Below, one piece after another: positions 25,733-33,130 of a stretch of 64,000 nucleotides of DNA. The stretch is from contig NZ_KB913029.1 of assembly GCF_000384115.1 (NCBI RefSeq), forward strand, positions 2,579,057 to 2,643,056, read 5' to 3'. Both the position numbers and the translations under genes were made by a program. How positions within the stretch are numbered: the first letter of the stretch is position 1; every line of letters begins with the position of its first letter. This DNA comes from Sporichthya polymorpha DSM 43042. Its GTDB lineage: Bacteria; Actinomycetota; Actinomycetes; Sporichthyales; Sporichthyaceae. Under the pieces are notes generated by a model that was given only the letters and a program-made list of their open reading frames with translations, was not told where the DNA came from and made no database searches.

Positions 25733-27258
25733 TGGCGGCAACCCTGGTCTCGGCGCTCCGATGGTGGGCGCGCACCCGCGGGAACGACGCCGCGTGGATC
25801 CTCGAGGACGACACCGTCTTCTTCCGTACCGCGCAGGACTGGACCTCCCGCATCGGTGAGGACCTCGCCGCCCGCGGCGTGCAGCCCGGCGACCGCGTCG
25901 GCGTTCTCGGCGGCAACTCGCTCGAGTGGGCGGCCGCCGCTCTCGGCGTGCTCAAGGCCGGCGGCGTCGTGGTTCCGCTGAACCCGCGTCTGGTCGGGCC
26001 GGAGCTCCACAAGATCCTGTCGATCGCCGGTGCCACGACGATCATCCACGAGCCCGCCTTCGAGCCGGTGCTCAAGGAGGTCGCGGGCATGGGGCTCGAG
26101 CTCCGGACCGTCGCCCTCGACGCCGTCACCGACCTCCGCCCGGAGGCGGGTGCGGCCCCGAACGACTTCGTCGTCGACGTCGACCCCGAGGCCCCGGCCA
26201 TGGTGATCTTCACCAGTGGCTCCACCGGCCTGTCCAAGGGCGTCATCTGCACGAACCGTCAGCTGCTCTCGATCGCCTTCGAGGCGAGCCTGACCGAGGA
26301 GGGCATGCGCCCCGGCGGCCGGACGCTCCTCGTCCTCCCGCTCGCGTTCACGCCGGGCCTCGTCTGGGGGCTCGCGCTCTCCGCGATCCTCGGCACCACG
26401 CTGGTCGTCGAGAAGACCCTCGACCCGACGCGGGCCGTCGACCTGATCGAGAAGCACAAGATCGGCGCTCTGTTCGGTGTGCCGCTCATCTTCGGCGCGA
26501 TCGCCTCGGCCCCGAACTTCGCGAGTGCCGACCTCTCGTCGCTGACGTCCGCCTTCACCGGTGGCGCCCCCGTGCCCGTCCCGCTGCTCCAGGCCTGGGG
26601 CAGCAAGGGTGTGAAGCTCCGTCAGATCTACGGCATGACCGAGGCCGGCGGCGTCGCGACCGCGACTCTCGTCAAGGACGCCGAGCAGCACCCCGACTCG
26701 TGCGGCCACGGCTCGGTGTTCACCGAGTTCCGCATCGTCGACGCCGAGGGCAACCCGGTCGCCCCCGGTGAGAACGGCGAGATCCTGCTCCGCGGCCCGG
26801 GCATGACGCCGGGTTACTGGGGCGACGAGGAGACCACCGCGCAGGCGATCCGGGACGGCTGGATCCACAGCGGCGACCTCGGCACCACGACCGAGGACGG
26901 CCGCCTCAAGTTCGTGGACCGGCTCAAGGACCTGATCATCACCGGCGGCATCAACGTCTCGCCGGTGGAGATCGAGCAGGTCATCGCCGCGATCCCCGGT
27001 GTGACCGAGGTCGCAGTGATCAGCGCGCCCGACGAGAAGTTCGGCGAGACGCCCGCCGCGATCCTCTTCGCCGACGGTTCGGTGACCGTGGAAGCGGTCG
27101 TCGAGCGGTGCAACGAGCAGCTGTCCAGCTACAAGGTTCCGCGGTACGTCGTCCTCTCCCAGGAGCCGCTCGCCAAGCTCCCGAACGGCAAGCTCGCGAA
27201 GGTCGCCATTCGTGAGCAGTACGCGGATGTCGCAACGACCCATCCAAAGGTTCGCTAA
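25732..27258 (+). CDS. acyl-CoA ligase, AMP-forming (copy 1)
   Basis: 508-residue ANL-superfamily ligase that would activate a carboxylic acid to its CoA ester. The AMP-binding P-loop is FTSGSTGLSKG, the adenine motif YGMTEAGG, the hinge region GWIHSGDLG and KDLIITGGINVSPVEIE, and the C-terminal lysine lies in LPNGKLAKV. The ATG overlaps the alcohol dehydrogenase stop (TGATG), so alcohol, acid and CoA ester steps are coupled in one transcript. Related in type to the copy at 51417, though the pocket segments differ, suggesting different substrates. Confidence 0.93.
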   Translation: MAATLVSALRWWARTRGNDAAWILEDDTVFFRTAQDWTSRIGEDLAARGVQPGDRVGVLGGNSLEWAAAALGVLKAGGVVVPLNPRLVGPELHKILSIAGATTIIHEPAFEPVLKEVAGMGLELRTVALDAVTDLRPEAGAAPNDFVVDVDPEAPAMVIFTSGSTGLSKGVICTNRQLLSIAFEASLTEEGMRPGGRTLLVLPLAFTPGLVWGLALSAILGTTLVVEKTLDPTRAVDLIEKHKIGALFGVPLIFGAIASAPNFASADLSSLTSAFTGGAPVPVPLLQAWGSKGVKLRQIYGMTEAGGVATATLVKDAEQHPDSCGHGSVFTEFRIVDAEGNPVAPGENGEILLRGPGMTPGYWGDEETTAQAIRDGWIHSGDLGTTTEDGRLKFVDRLKDLIITGGINVSPVEIEQVIAAIPGVTEVAVISAPDEKFGETPAAILFADGSVTVEAVVERCNEQLSSYKVPRYVVLSQEPLAKLPNGKLAKVAIREQYADVATTHPKVR

Positions 27259-27295
27259 ACCCGCACGCTCGCCGTAACGCCGACGGATCATCTGT

Positions 27296-27308
27296 CGAAT
27301 ACCTTTAG
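27296..27308. promoter_or_regulatory. variant dyad before the importer operon
   Basis: CGAATACCTTTAG is CGA-N7-TAG, one change from the shared core. Its wider context TGTCGAATACCTTTAGAT is nearly identical to the reverse strand of the sites at 39565 and 49187, which makes it more convincing. It ends 44 bases before the start at 27353. Confidence 0.6.
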
Positions 27309-27352
27309 ATAAAGCCCCGATCTTCACCGCACGGCACGAAGGGACCCCACCC

Positions 27353-28639
27353 ATGAGCGGTAAGCACAAGCGATCCAAGTTCGCCGGAAGCCGGCGGCGG
27401 GTCGCGGCGACGGCGATTGCCACGGTGCTCACCCCGGCGGCCGCCACGTTCGGCGCGCCGGCCGCCTCCGCCGCCCCGGCGGAGGAGGACCCGTTCGGTG
27501 CGGTCTCCGACTTCGGGTCGGGTACCTATGCGGGCAAGGCGTCGGCGGACGGTGTGCGTGCGACGGTGGCGCTGCGGGACTACCTGATCATCGAGGACTT
27601 CGTCGACGGTGGCGGCCCGACCGCCCAGGCGGCGCTGGACAGCCTCGGGGAGTCCACGGCGTACTCCTCGCTCCCGTACCCGGGCGCGACCGGTGTGGCC
27701 CTGCCGGGTCTGGTCTCGACGTTGTCCGGCAAGTCGGTCCCCTCGTACCCGTTCTACGTGACGAGCCAGAACCCCTCGAACCCCGTCGAGACGGTCCGTC
27801 AGCCCGGCTACCTGATGCACGCGGAGTCGGCGGCGGAGCGGTCGGCCGCGCAGACCCAGTTGGGTTCGTCGACGAACACCGGTGAGGAGCTGGGCACCTT
27901 CGCCAACGCGAGCGTGGACTTCGTCGGCGGGACGATCACCTCCCTCGGCGAGGCGCGTACCCGGCTGGCGGTCGGTGCCCTGCAGCTCAACGGCGCCTTC
28001 TCCCGTGCGGTGGTGACGGTGGCTCCGGGTGGCAAGGTCACGAAGTCCTCGACGTTCGAGACCGCCCTGCGCATCGGCAACACCGTGATCGGTGTGACCG
28101 ACAAGGGCCTGGTCGTCGGTGACCAGAACGCTCCGCTGGACCCGGCGCGGCAGGTCGAGCAGGCCATCACCCAGGCCGGGGTGACGGTGAAGTTCCTGCC
28201 GGCGGTGGAGACGGCGGACTCGATCCTGTCCTCCGGGCTGGAGATCTCGATGCAGCAGGCGATCCCGAACGTCGGGACCGCCAAGGGCGTGGTCTCCTAC
28301 ATCATCGGCCGCACGTTCGCCCAGGCGACCGCGTCCGGGTTCACCTCGGGTGCGACCGGGACGGGTACGCCGCTGCCGGCCTCCCAGGCTCCCGCGGCCC
28401 CGGCCGCGCCGGTGGCCGGTGTGCCGACCACCGGTGAGGTCGACGCCGGTGCCCTCCCGGGCGCGCTGCCCGGCGCCGTGCCCGGAGCCGTTGCCGGTGG
28501 CGCTCCGGTGCCGACCGCGAACTTCGTGAACGCGGGCATCGCGCAGCCGAAGCTGACCGAGCTGGAGTTCTACCCGATCCTCGCCGCGATCGTTCCGATC
28601 CTTCTGCTGGCCGCTGTCGGCGCCCGCCGCTTCGTCTAG
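27353..28639 (+). CDS. secreted, membrane-anchored protein of unknown family
   Basis: 428 residues. An N-terminal signal peptide (positively charged KHKRSKFAGSRRR, hydrophobic stretch, likely cut after APAASAA near residue 40) precedes a globular region rich in Ser, Thr and Gly to about residue 330. A low-complexity linker follows with repeated GALPGAVPG-type units, and a C-terminal membrane helix (residues 405-425) ends in RRFV. There is no LPXTG motif, so it is tail-anchored in the membrane facing outwards. I recognise no domain. It is the first gene of the importer operon, which suggests a role in capturing or guiding the substrate through the envelope. Confidence 0.8.
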   Translation: MSGKHKRSKFAGSRRRVAATAIATVLTPAAATFGAPAASAAPAEEDPFGAVSDFGSGTYAGKASADGVRATVALRDYLIIEDFVDGGGPTAQAALDSLGESTAYSSLPYPGATGVALPGLVSTLSGKSVPSYPFYVTSQNPSNPVETVRQPGYLMHAESAAERSAAQTQLGSSTNTGEELGTFANASVDFVGGTITSLGEARTRLAVGALQLNGAFSRAVVTVAPGGKVTKSSTFETALRIGNTVIGVTDKGLVVGDQNAPLDPARQVEQAITQAGVTVKFLPAVETADSILSSGLEISMQQAIPNVGTAKGVVSYIIGRTFAQATASGFTSGATGTGTPLPASQAPAAPAAPVAGVPTTGEVDAGALPGALPGAVPGAVAGGAPVPTANFVNAGIAQPKLTELEFYPILAAIVPILLLAAVGARRFV

Positions 28640-28719
28640 AAGGCGCAGCGTGCAGAGTCGGCACAGCGTGTGATCGCCAGCTCCTAGACCTCCGAACCAA
28701 CCGATCTGAGGACCCGAAG

Positions 28720-29079
28720 ATGGAATTCGTGAAGTGGTGCCGCCTGCAGTGGGACCGGGCCTTGTCCGTGGCGGCGATCCTCGCCGGTGTTGTTCTCGTC
28801 ATCCTGGGTTGGATCGGCGTCTCTGACACCCCGTACATCGCCAAGCAGGTGCCGTTCGTCGTCTCCTACGGCATCGGCGGCCTCGTGCTGATCATCATCG
28901 GCTCGACGCTGTGGCTGTCGGCGGACATGAACGACGAGTGGCGCACGCTCGACCGCCTCGAAGAGGCGCAGCGCGCCAACACCGTCGACCGTTCTGAGCT
29001 GACGGCTCTTCAGGACCGTCTGCGCGCGCTGGAGAGCCGCGCGGACGCCCGGGCGTCCGAGCTCAGCCGCTCCCACTGA
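28720..29079 (+). CDS. small two-helix membrane protein with coiled coil
   Basis: 119 residues: two membrane helices (about 16-35 and 47-66) and a charged C-terminal coiled coil (about 72-115) with heptads such as LTALQDRLRALESRADA. The first helix ends in VLVILGWIGVS, a phrase nearly repeated as VLLLVLGWISVS in the next gene, so the two proteins are related or pair with each other. Its stop overlaps the next start. No family recognised; the operon suggests an accessory subunit of the Liv-type importer. Confidence 0.8.
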   Translation: MEFVKWCRLQWDRALSVAAILAGVVLVILGWIGVSDTPYIAKQVPFVVSYGIGGLVLIIIGSTLWLSADMNDEWRTLDRLEEAQRANTVDRSELTALQDRLRALESRADARASELSRSH

Positions 29080-29408
29080 TGGCTGGGAGCACGGTTCTGT
29101 CGCGTAGCGCGGGAGCCGGGAGCCGCGCCGCCGGACGGCGTCGGCCGGGCTCGCCGCCCAGCCTGATCGCCGCGGCGATCCCGGGTGCGCTCGGTGTGCT
29201 GCTGCTGGTGCTGGGCTGGATCTCGGTCAGTGGTGAGGCCGCGTTCGACGACCAGCAGACCGGCCTGAACCTCGCGATCCTCGGCGCGCTGGTCGTGCTG
29301 ATCGGGTGCGGGTTCTACCTGTTCATGTTCCGCCGTCGCATCGCGCACCGCATGCGTGCGGTGCGGAGCTCGATCTTCGGTGCTGAGTACGGGGAGGAGG
29401 AGGACTGA
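29079..29408 (+). CDS. small two-helix membrane protein, partner of the preceding gene
   Basis: 109 residues with a basic, disordered N-terminus, two membrane helices (about 28-50 and 62-84) and a basic then acidic tail ending GEEED. The helix-end phrase LGWISVS copies that of the preceding protein. ATG overlaps the preceding stop, and its own stop overlaps the permease start, so the stoichiometry is probably fixed by coupling. Function unknown. Confidence 0.8.
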   Translation: MAGSTVLSRSAGAGSRAAGRRRPGSPPSLIAAAIPGALGVLLLVLGWISVSGEAAFDDQQTGLNLAILGALVVLIGCGFYLFMFRRRIAHRMRAVRSSIFGAEYGEEED

Positions 29409-31423
29409 TGGACACCTGGTTGCCCTTCGTCGTCATCGGCATCACCGCCGGTGCGATCTACGGCCTGGCCGGCGTCGGCCTCGTCCTCACCTACCGGACC
29501 TCGGGCGTGTTCAACTTCGCCCACGGCGCGCTGGCGACCGCCGGCGTGTACCTGTTCTACGAGCTCTCGGTGCAGCGCAGCTGGCCGTGGTGGCTCGCCG
29601 CGATCGTCTGTGTGGCGGTCTTCGGTGTGCTGATGGGCCTGGCGCTCGAACAGGTCGCGCGCCGGCTGGCCAAGGCGCCGGCGTCGGTCATCGTCGTCGC
29701 GACCGTCGGCATCCTGCTGATCATTCAGGGCGCCGCCGCCGAGCGGTACGGCTCGCAGACGATCACCATCGACCAGTTCCTGCCGACGGACACCTTCGAC
29801 ATCAGTGTCTCGGTCGGTTACGACCAGCTGATCACGACCCTGGTGGGTGTCGCGATCGCGGCGGGCCTGGCGATCCTGCTCGGCCGGACCCGCATCGGTA
29901 TCGCGATGCGCGGTGTGGTCGATGACTCGGACCTGATGGAGCTGACCGGTCTGTCCGGCCCGGCGATCCGCCGCTTCGCCTGGATGATCGGTGGTTCGGT
30001 CGCGGTCGTCTCGGGCATCCTGCTCGCCCCGACCATCGGTCTGGACCCGGTCCGTCTGACCTACCTGGTCGTGCAGGCCTTCGGCGCCGCCGCGATCGGC
30101 CGTTTCCGCTCGCTGCCGTGGACGTTCATCGGTGGTCTGATGATCGGTGTCGCGGCCGCGATCGGGCAGAAGCTGGAGGCGGAGCACTCGGCGCTGCTGG
30201 GTCTGCCGGCCTCGGTGCCGTTCCTCGCCCTGTTCGTGATGCTGATCGTGGCGGGCAAGCGTGGTCTGCCCACCCCGGCGCCGGTGCGCCGCCAGCAGCC
30301 GGAGCACTTCACCCCGCTCCCGCTGGGTGTCCGCGCGGGCTTCGGTGTCGCGCTGGGCATCCTGGTGATCGCGCTGCCGGGTCTGGTGGACGCGCGGCTG
30401 CCGGTGTTCACCCAGGCCGTGGGTCTGGCGATCATGTTCCTGTCGCTCTCGCTGCTGGTGAAGATGTCGGCGCAGGTCTCGCTGTGCCAGGCCGCCTTCG
30501 TCGCCGTCGGTGCGGTCGCGTTCTCCCGCCTGTCGACCGAGGCGAACCTGCCCTGGCTGCTGGCGCTGCTCGGGGCGGGTCTGATCACCGTCCCGCTCGG
30601 CATCATCGTCGCGCTGCCGGCGGTGCGCCTGGCCGGTATCTACCTGGCGCTGGCCACCTTCGCGTTCGGCCTGCTGATGGAGAACCTGATCTACCGCAAG
30701 GACATCATGTTCCCGCAGGGCGGGGTGCGGGAGGCGCCGCGGCCGAACATCCCCGGTTCGGGTCAGGCCAGTGACAAGGAGTTCTTCTACATCGCGGTCG
30801 CGATCCTGGTCGCGGTCATCGTCGCGGTCGTGGTGCTGCAGCGCTCCCGCCTGGGTCGTCTGCTGCGGGCCATGGCCGACTCGCCGCTGGCGCTGTCGAC
30901 CTACGGCACCGGCACCACGACCACGCTCATGCTGCTGTTCGCGATCTCGGCGTTCTTCGCCGGCATCGCCGGTGGGGTGCTCGCGGTCGGCACCGGCGCG
31001 GCCGGTCCGGGTGGTCTGGGGTCGCTGCAGTCGCTGCTGTGGGTGGCGATCATCTCGATCACCGGGTCGAACCTGATCCGGTCCTCGATCATCGCGGCGC
31101 TGCTGCTGGCGGTCATGCCCTCCTACGTGACCGAGCTGAACCCGAACTACCAGTCGATCATGTTCGGCGTCGCCGCCGTCCTGGTCGCGCTGCTCGCAGC
31201 CAAGGAGTTCGACCCGGTCGCGTGGATCCGCGAGAACCTCGCCACCTCCTCCCGCGTCGGCACCCGGGGCCCGATCCCGAGCCGGGCGACGGACGGCGGT
31301 TGGCGCCGGGCCGCGAGCTCGCGCCAGCCCGTTCCGGCGGCGGCCGCGCGGCGGGCTGCCGGTGAGGGCGACGAGGACGACGACCAGCCGATCGAGCTCG
31401 CATCGACGGGAGGCTCCCGATGA
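29408..31423 (+). CDS. fused LivH-LivM-type ABC permease
   Basis: 671 residues containing both branched-chain-amino-acid-type permeases in one chain: a LivH-like half (residues 1-290, GAIYGLAGVGLVLTYRTSGVFNFAHG is diagnostic in pieces) and a LivM-like half (about 310-600, with VSLCQAAFVAVGAVAFS and LPAVRLAGIYLALATFAFGLLMENLIYR). The usual separate genes are joined. A hydrophilic tail of about 60 residues ends DEDDDQPIELASTGGSR. It would form the membrane channel with the ATPases that follow; the surrounding genes suggest an acid or aromatic-like substrate rather than an amino acid. Confidence 0.92.
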   Translation: MDTWLPFVVIGITAGAIYGLAGVGLVLTYRTSGVFNFAHGALATAGVYLFYELSVQRSWPWWLAAIVCVAVFGVLMGLALEQVARRLAKAPASVIVVATVGILLIIQGAAAERYGSQTITIDQFLPTDTFDISVSVGYDQLITTLVGVAIAAGLAILLGRTRIGIAMRGVVDDSDLMELTGLSGPAIRRFAWMIGGSVAVVSGILLAPTIGLDPVRLTYLVVQAFGAAAIGRFRSLPWTFIGGLMIGVAAAIGQKLEAEHSALLGLPASVPFLALFVMLIVAGKRGLPTPAPVRRQQPEHFTPLPLGVRAGFGVALGILVIALPGLVDARLPVFTQAVGLAIMFLSLSLLVKMSAQVSLCQAAFVAVGAVAFSRLSTEANLPWLLALLGAGLITVPLGIIVALPAVRLAGIYLALATFAFGLLMENLIYRKDIMFPQGGVREAPRPNIPGSGQASDKEFFYIAVAILVAVIVAVVVLQRSRLGRLLRAMADSPLALSTYGTGTTTTLMLLFAISAFFAGIAGGVLAVGTGAAGPGGLGSLQSLLWVAIISITGSNLIRSSIIAALLLAVMPSYVTELNPNYQSIMFGVAAVLVALLAAKEFDPVAWIRENLATSSRVGTRGPIPSRATDGGWRRAASSRQPVPAAAARRAAGEGDEDDDQPIELASTGGSR

Positions 31424-32328
31424 GCTCACCGAGCGCCGACACCACGGCAACCCTGCAGATCCACGAGCGCAAGGATCTGCCCGGGCTGAACATCGACGGT
31501 CTGACGATCCGCTTCGGTGGCCACACCGCGGTGAACCACCTGACGATGAGCGCCCCGATCGGTCAGGTCACCGGCCTGATCGGCCCGAACGGCGCCGGTA
31601 AGTCGACGACGTTCAATGCCTGCTCCGGCTCGCTCACCCCGTCCGAGGGGTCGATCTTCTTCGACGGTGTCGACCTAACGAAGGCGCCGGAGTCCAAGCG
31701 GGCGCACCTGGGCATCGGGCGCACCTTCCAGCGGATCGAGCTCTTCGATTCCCTGACGGTGCGTGAGAACGTCCAGCTCGGCCGCGAGGCCCGGCTGGCC
31801 GGCACTTCGCCGATCACCCAGCTCCTGCCCCGCAAGGGCGAGCGCACGATGGTCGCCGAGGCGGCCGAGCGCGCGATGGAGCAGTGCGGAATCCTCGACG
31901 TCGCCAATGCCCGCGCCGGCCGGCTCTCGACCGGTCAGCGCCGGCTCGTCGAGCTCGCCCGCGCGCTGGCCGGGGACTTCCGGCTGCTGCTGCTCGACGA
32001 GCCCTCCTCGGGTCTGGACCACTCCGAGAGTGACGCGTTCACCGCGCTGCTGCTCAAGGTGGTCGCCGAGAACGGCGTGGGCATCCTCATCGTCGAGCAC
32101 GACATGAACGTCATCTCGGGGCTCTGCGACTACACCTACGTCCTGGACTTCGGCCAGCTGATCTTCGAAGGCCTGCCCCGCGAGGTCCTGTCCTCCGAGA
32201 TCGTCCGCAAGGCCTACCTCGGCACCGAGGACCTCGGAATCGAGGACAGCGACGAGACGGACCCGCCCCAGGACTCCGGCGCGTCGGGCAACCTCAACGG
32301 AACGGGGCCGCACCGTGACCACGCCTAG
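31420..32328 (+). CDS. Liv-type ABC ATPase (LivG-like)
   Basis: 302-residue ABC ATPase with Walker A GPNGAGKST, signature LSTGQRRLVELARAL, Walker B LLLLDEPSSGLD, and the H-loop in IVEHDMN. The longer spacing before the signature, with IGRTFQRIELFDSLTV, matches the LivG subtype. In the signature, LSTGQ replaces the canonical LSGGQ. The start overlaps the permease stop. A C-terminal acidic tail (residues 270-302) is unusual. Confidence 0.93.
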   Translation: MSSPSADTTATLQIHERKDLPGLNIDGLTIRFGGHTAVNHLTMSAPIGQVTGLIGPNGAGKSTTFNACSGSLTPSEGSIFFDGVDLTKAPESKRAHLGIGRTFQRIELFDSLTVRENVQLGREARLAGTSPITQLLPRKGERTMVAEAAERAMEQCGILDVANARAGRLSTGQRRLVELARALAGDFRLLLLDEPSSGLDHSESDAFTALLLKVVAENGVGILIVEHDMNVISGLCDYTYVLDFGQLIFEGLPREVLSSEIVRKAYLGTEDLGIEDSDETDPPQDSGASGNLNGTGPHRDHA

Positions 32329-33130
32329 CACCGACCAGCGCACCGCCCAGCGCACCGACCAGGCCACCGAGCAGTCCAGCGCGCGCCCGATCCTCGAGGC
32401 GCGTGGGGTGACCTCCGGCTACGGCGAGAAGACCGTCGTCCGCAACATGAGCCTGACGCTGCCGGCCGGTGGCTCGATGGCGATCCTGGGCCCGAACGGC
32501 GCCGGGAAGACCACGTTCCTCAAGACGTGCTCGGGTCTGCTCAAGCCGACGGCGGGTCAGATCCTCGTCGACGGCAAGGACATGACCCGCCGCTCCACGC
32601 ACGAGCGGGTCAAGGCGGGGCTGTGCCACATCCCCGACCCCCGCGGGATCTTCCCCTCCCTCACGGTGAAGGAGAACCTGATCCTGCAGGCCCCGCGCGG
32701 GCAGGCCTCGGCGGCGATCGAGAAGGCGGCCTCGGCGTTCCCGCGCCTGGGTCAGCGCCTGAGCCAGGTCGCCGGGACCATGAGCGGTGGTGAGCAGCAG
32801 ATGCTCGCGGTCGCGCGCTCCTACATCCAGTCCCCGAAGGTCGTTCTGCTCGACGAGGTCTCGATGGGCCTGGCCCCGAACCTGGTCGACGAGATCTTCG
32901 AGTTCCTGGCCACGCTCAAGGACGCGGGCGTGGCGCTCATCGTCGTCGAACAGTTCGTCCACCGTGCGCTCGCCCTCGCCGACAGCGTTGTCGTCGTCGC
33001 GCGCGGAACGATCCGCCTGGCCGGCCGCTCCGACCAGTTCAGCGAGGACGAGATCTTCGCCGCCTACGCCGGGACGAACACCGGCGGCGGCCCCCAGGTT
33101 GTGCAGCAGGGAGGAACCGTCAGTGTCTGA
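32315..33130 (+). CDS. Liv-type ABC ATPase (LivF-like)
   Basis: 271-residue ABC ATPase with Walker A GPNGAGKTT, signature MSGGEQQMLAVARSY and Walker B VVLLDEVSMGLAP, the latter typical of LivF proteins. GTG start, 14 bases inside the previous gene. Together with the LivG-like protein it forms the heterodimeric motor of the importer. Confidence 0.93.
   Translation: MTTPSTDQRTAQRTDQATEQSSARPILEARGVTSGYGEKTVVRNMSLTLPAGGSMAILGPNGAGKTTFLKTCSGLLKPTAGQILVDGKDMTRRSTHERVKAGLCHIPDPRGIFPSLTVKENLILQAPRGQASAAIEKAASAFPRLGQRLSQVAGTMSGGEQQMLAVARSYIQSPKVVLLDEVSMGLAPNLVDEIFEFLATLKDAGVALIVVEQFVHRALALADSVVVVARGTIRLAGRSDQFSEDEIFAAYAGTNTGGGPQVVQQGGTVSV

Noticed and set aside
27353-28639. Sortase-anchored or S-layer protein
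   Set aside because: There is no LPXTG motif or SLH-like domain; the C-terminus is a plain membrane helix with a short basic end.
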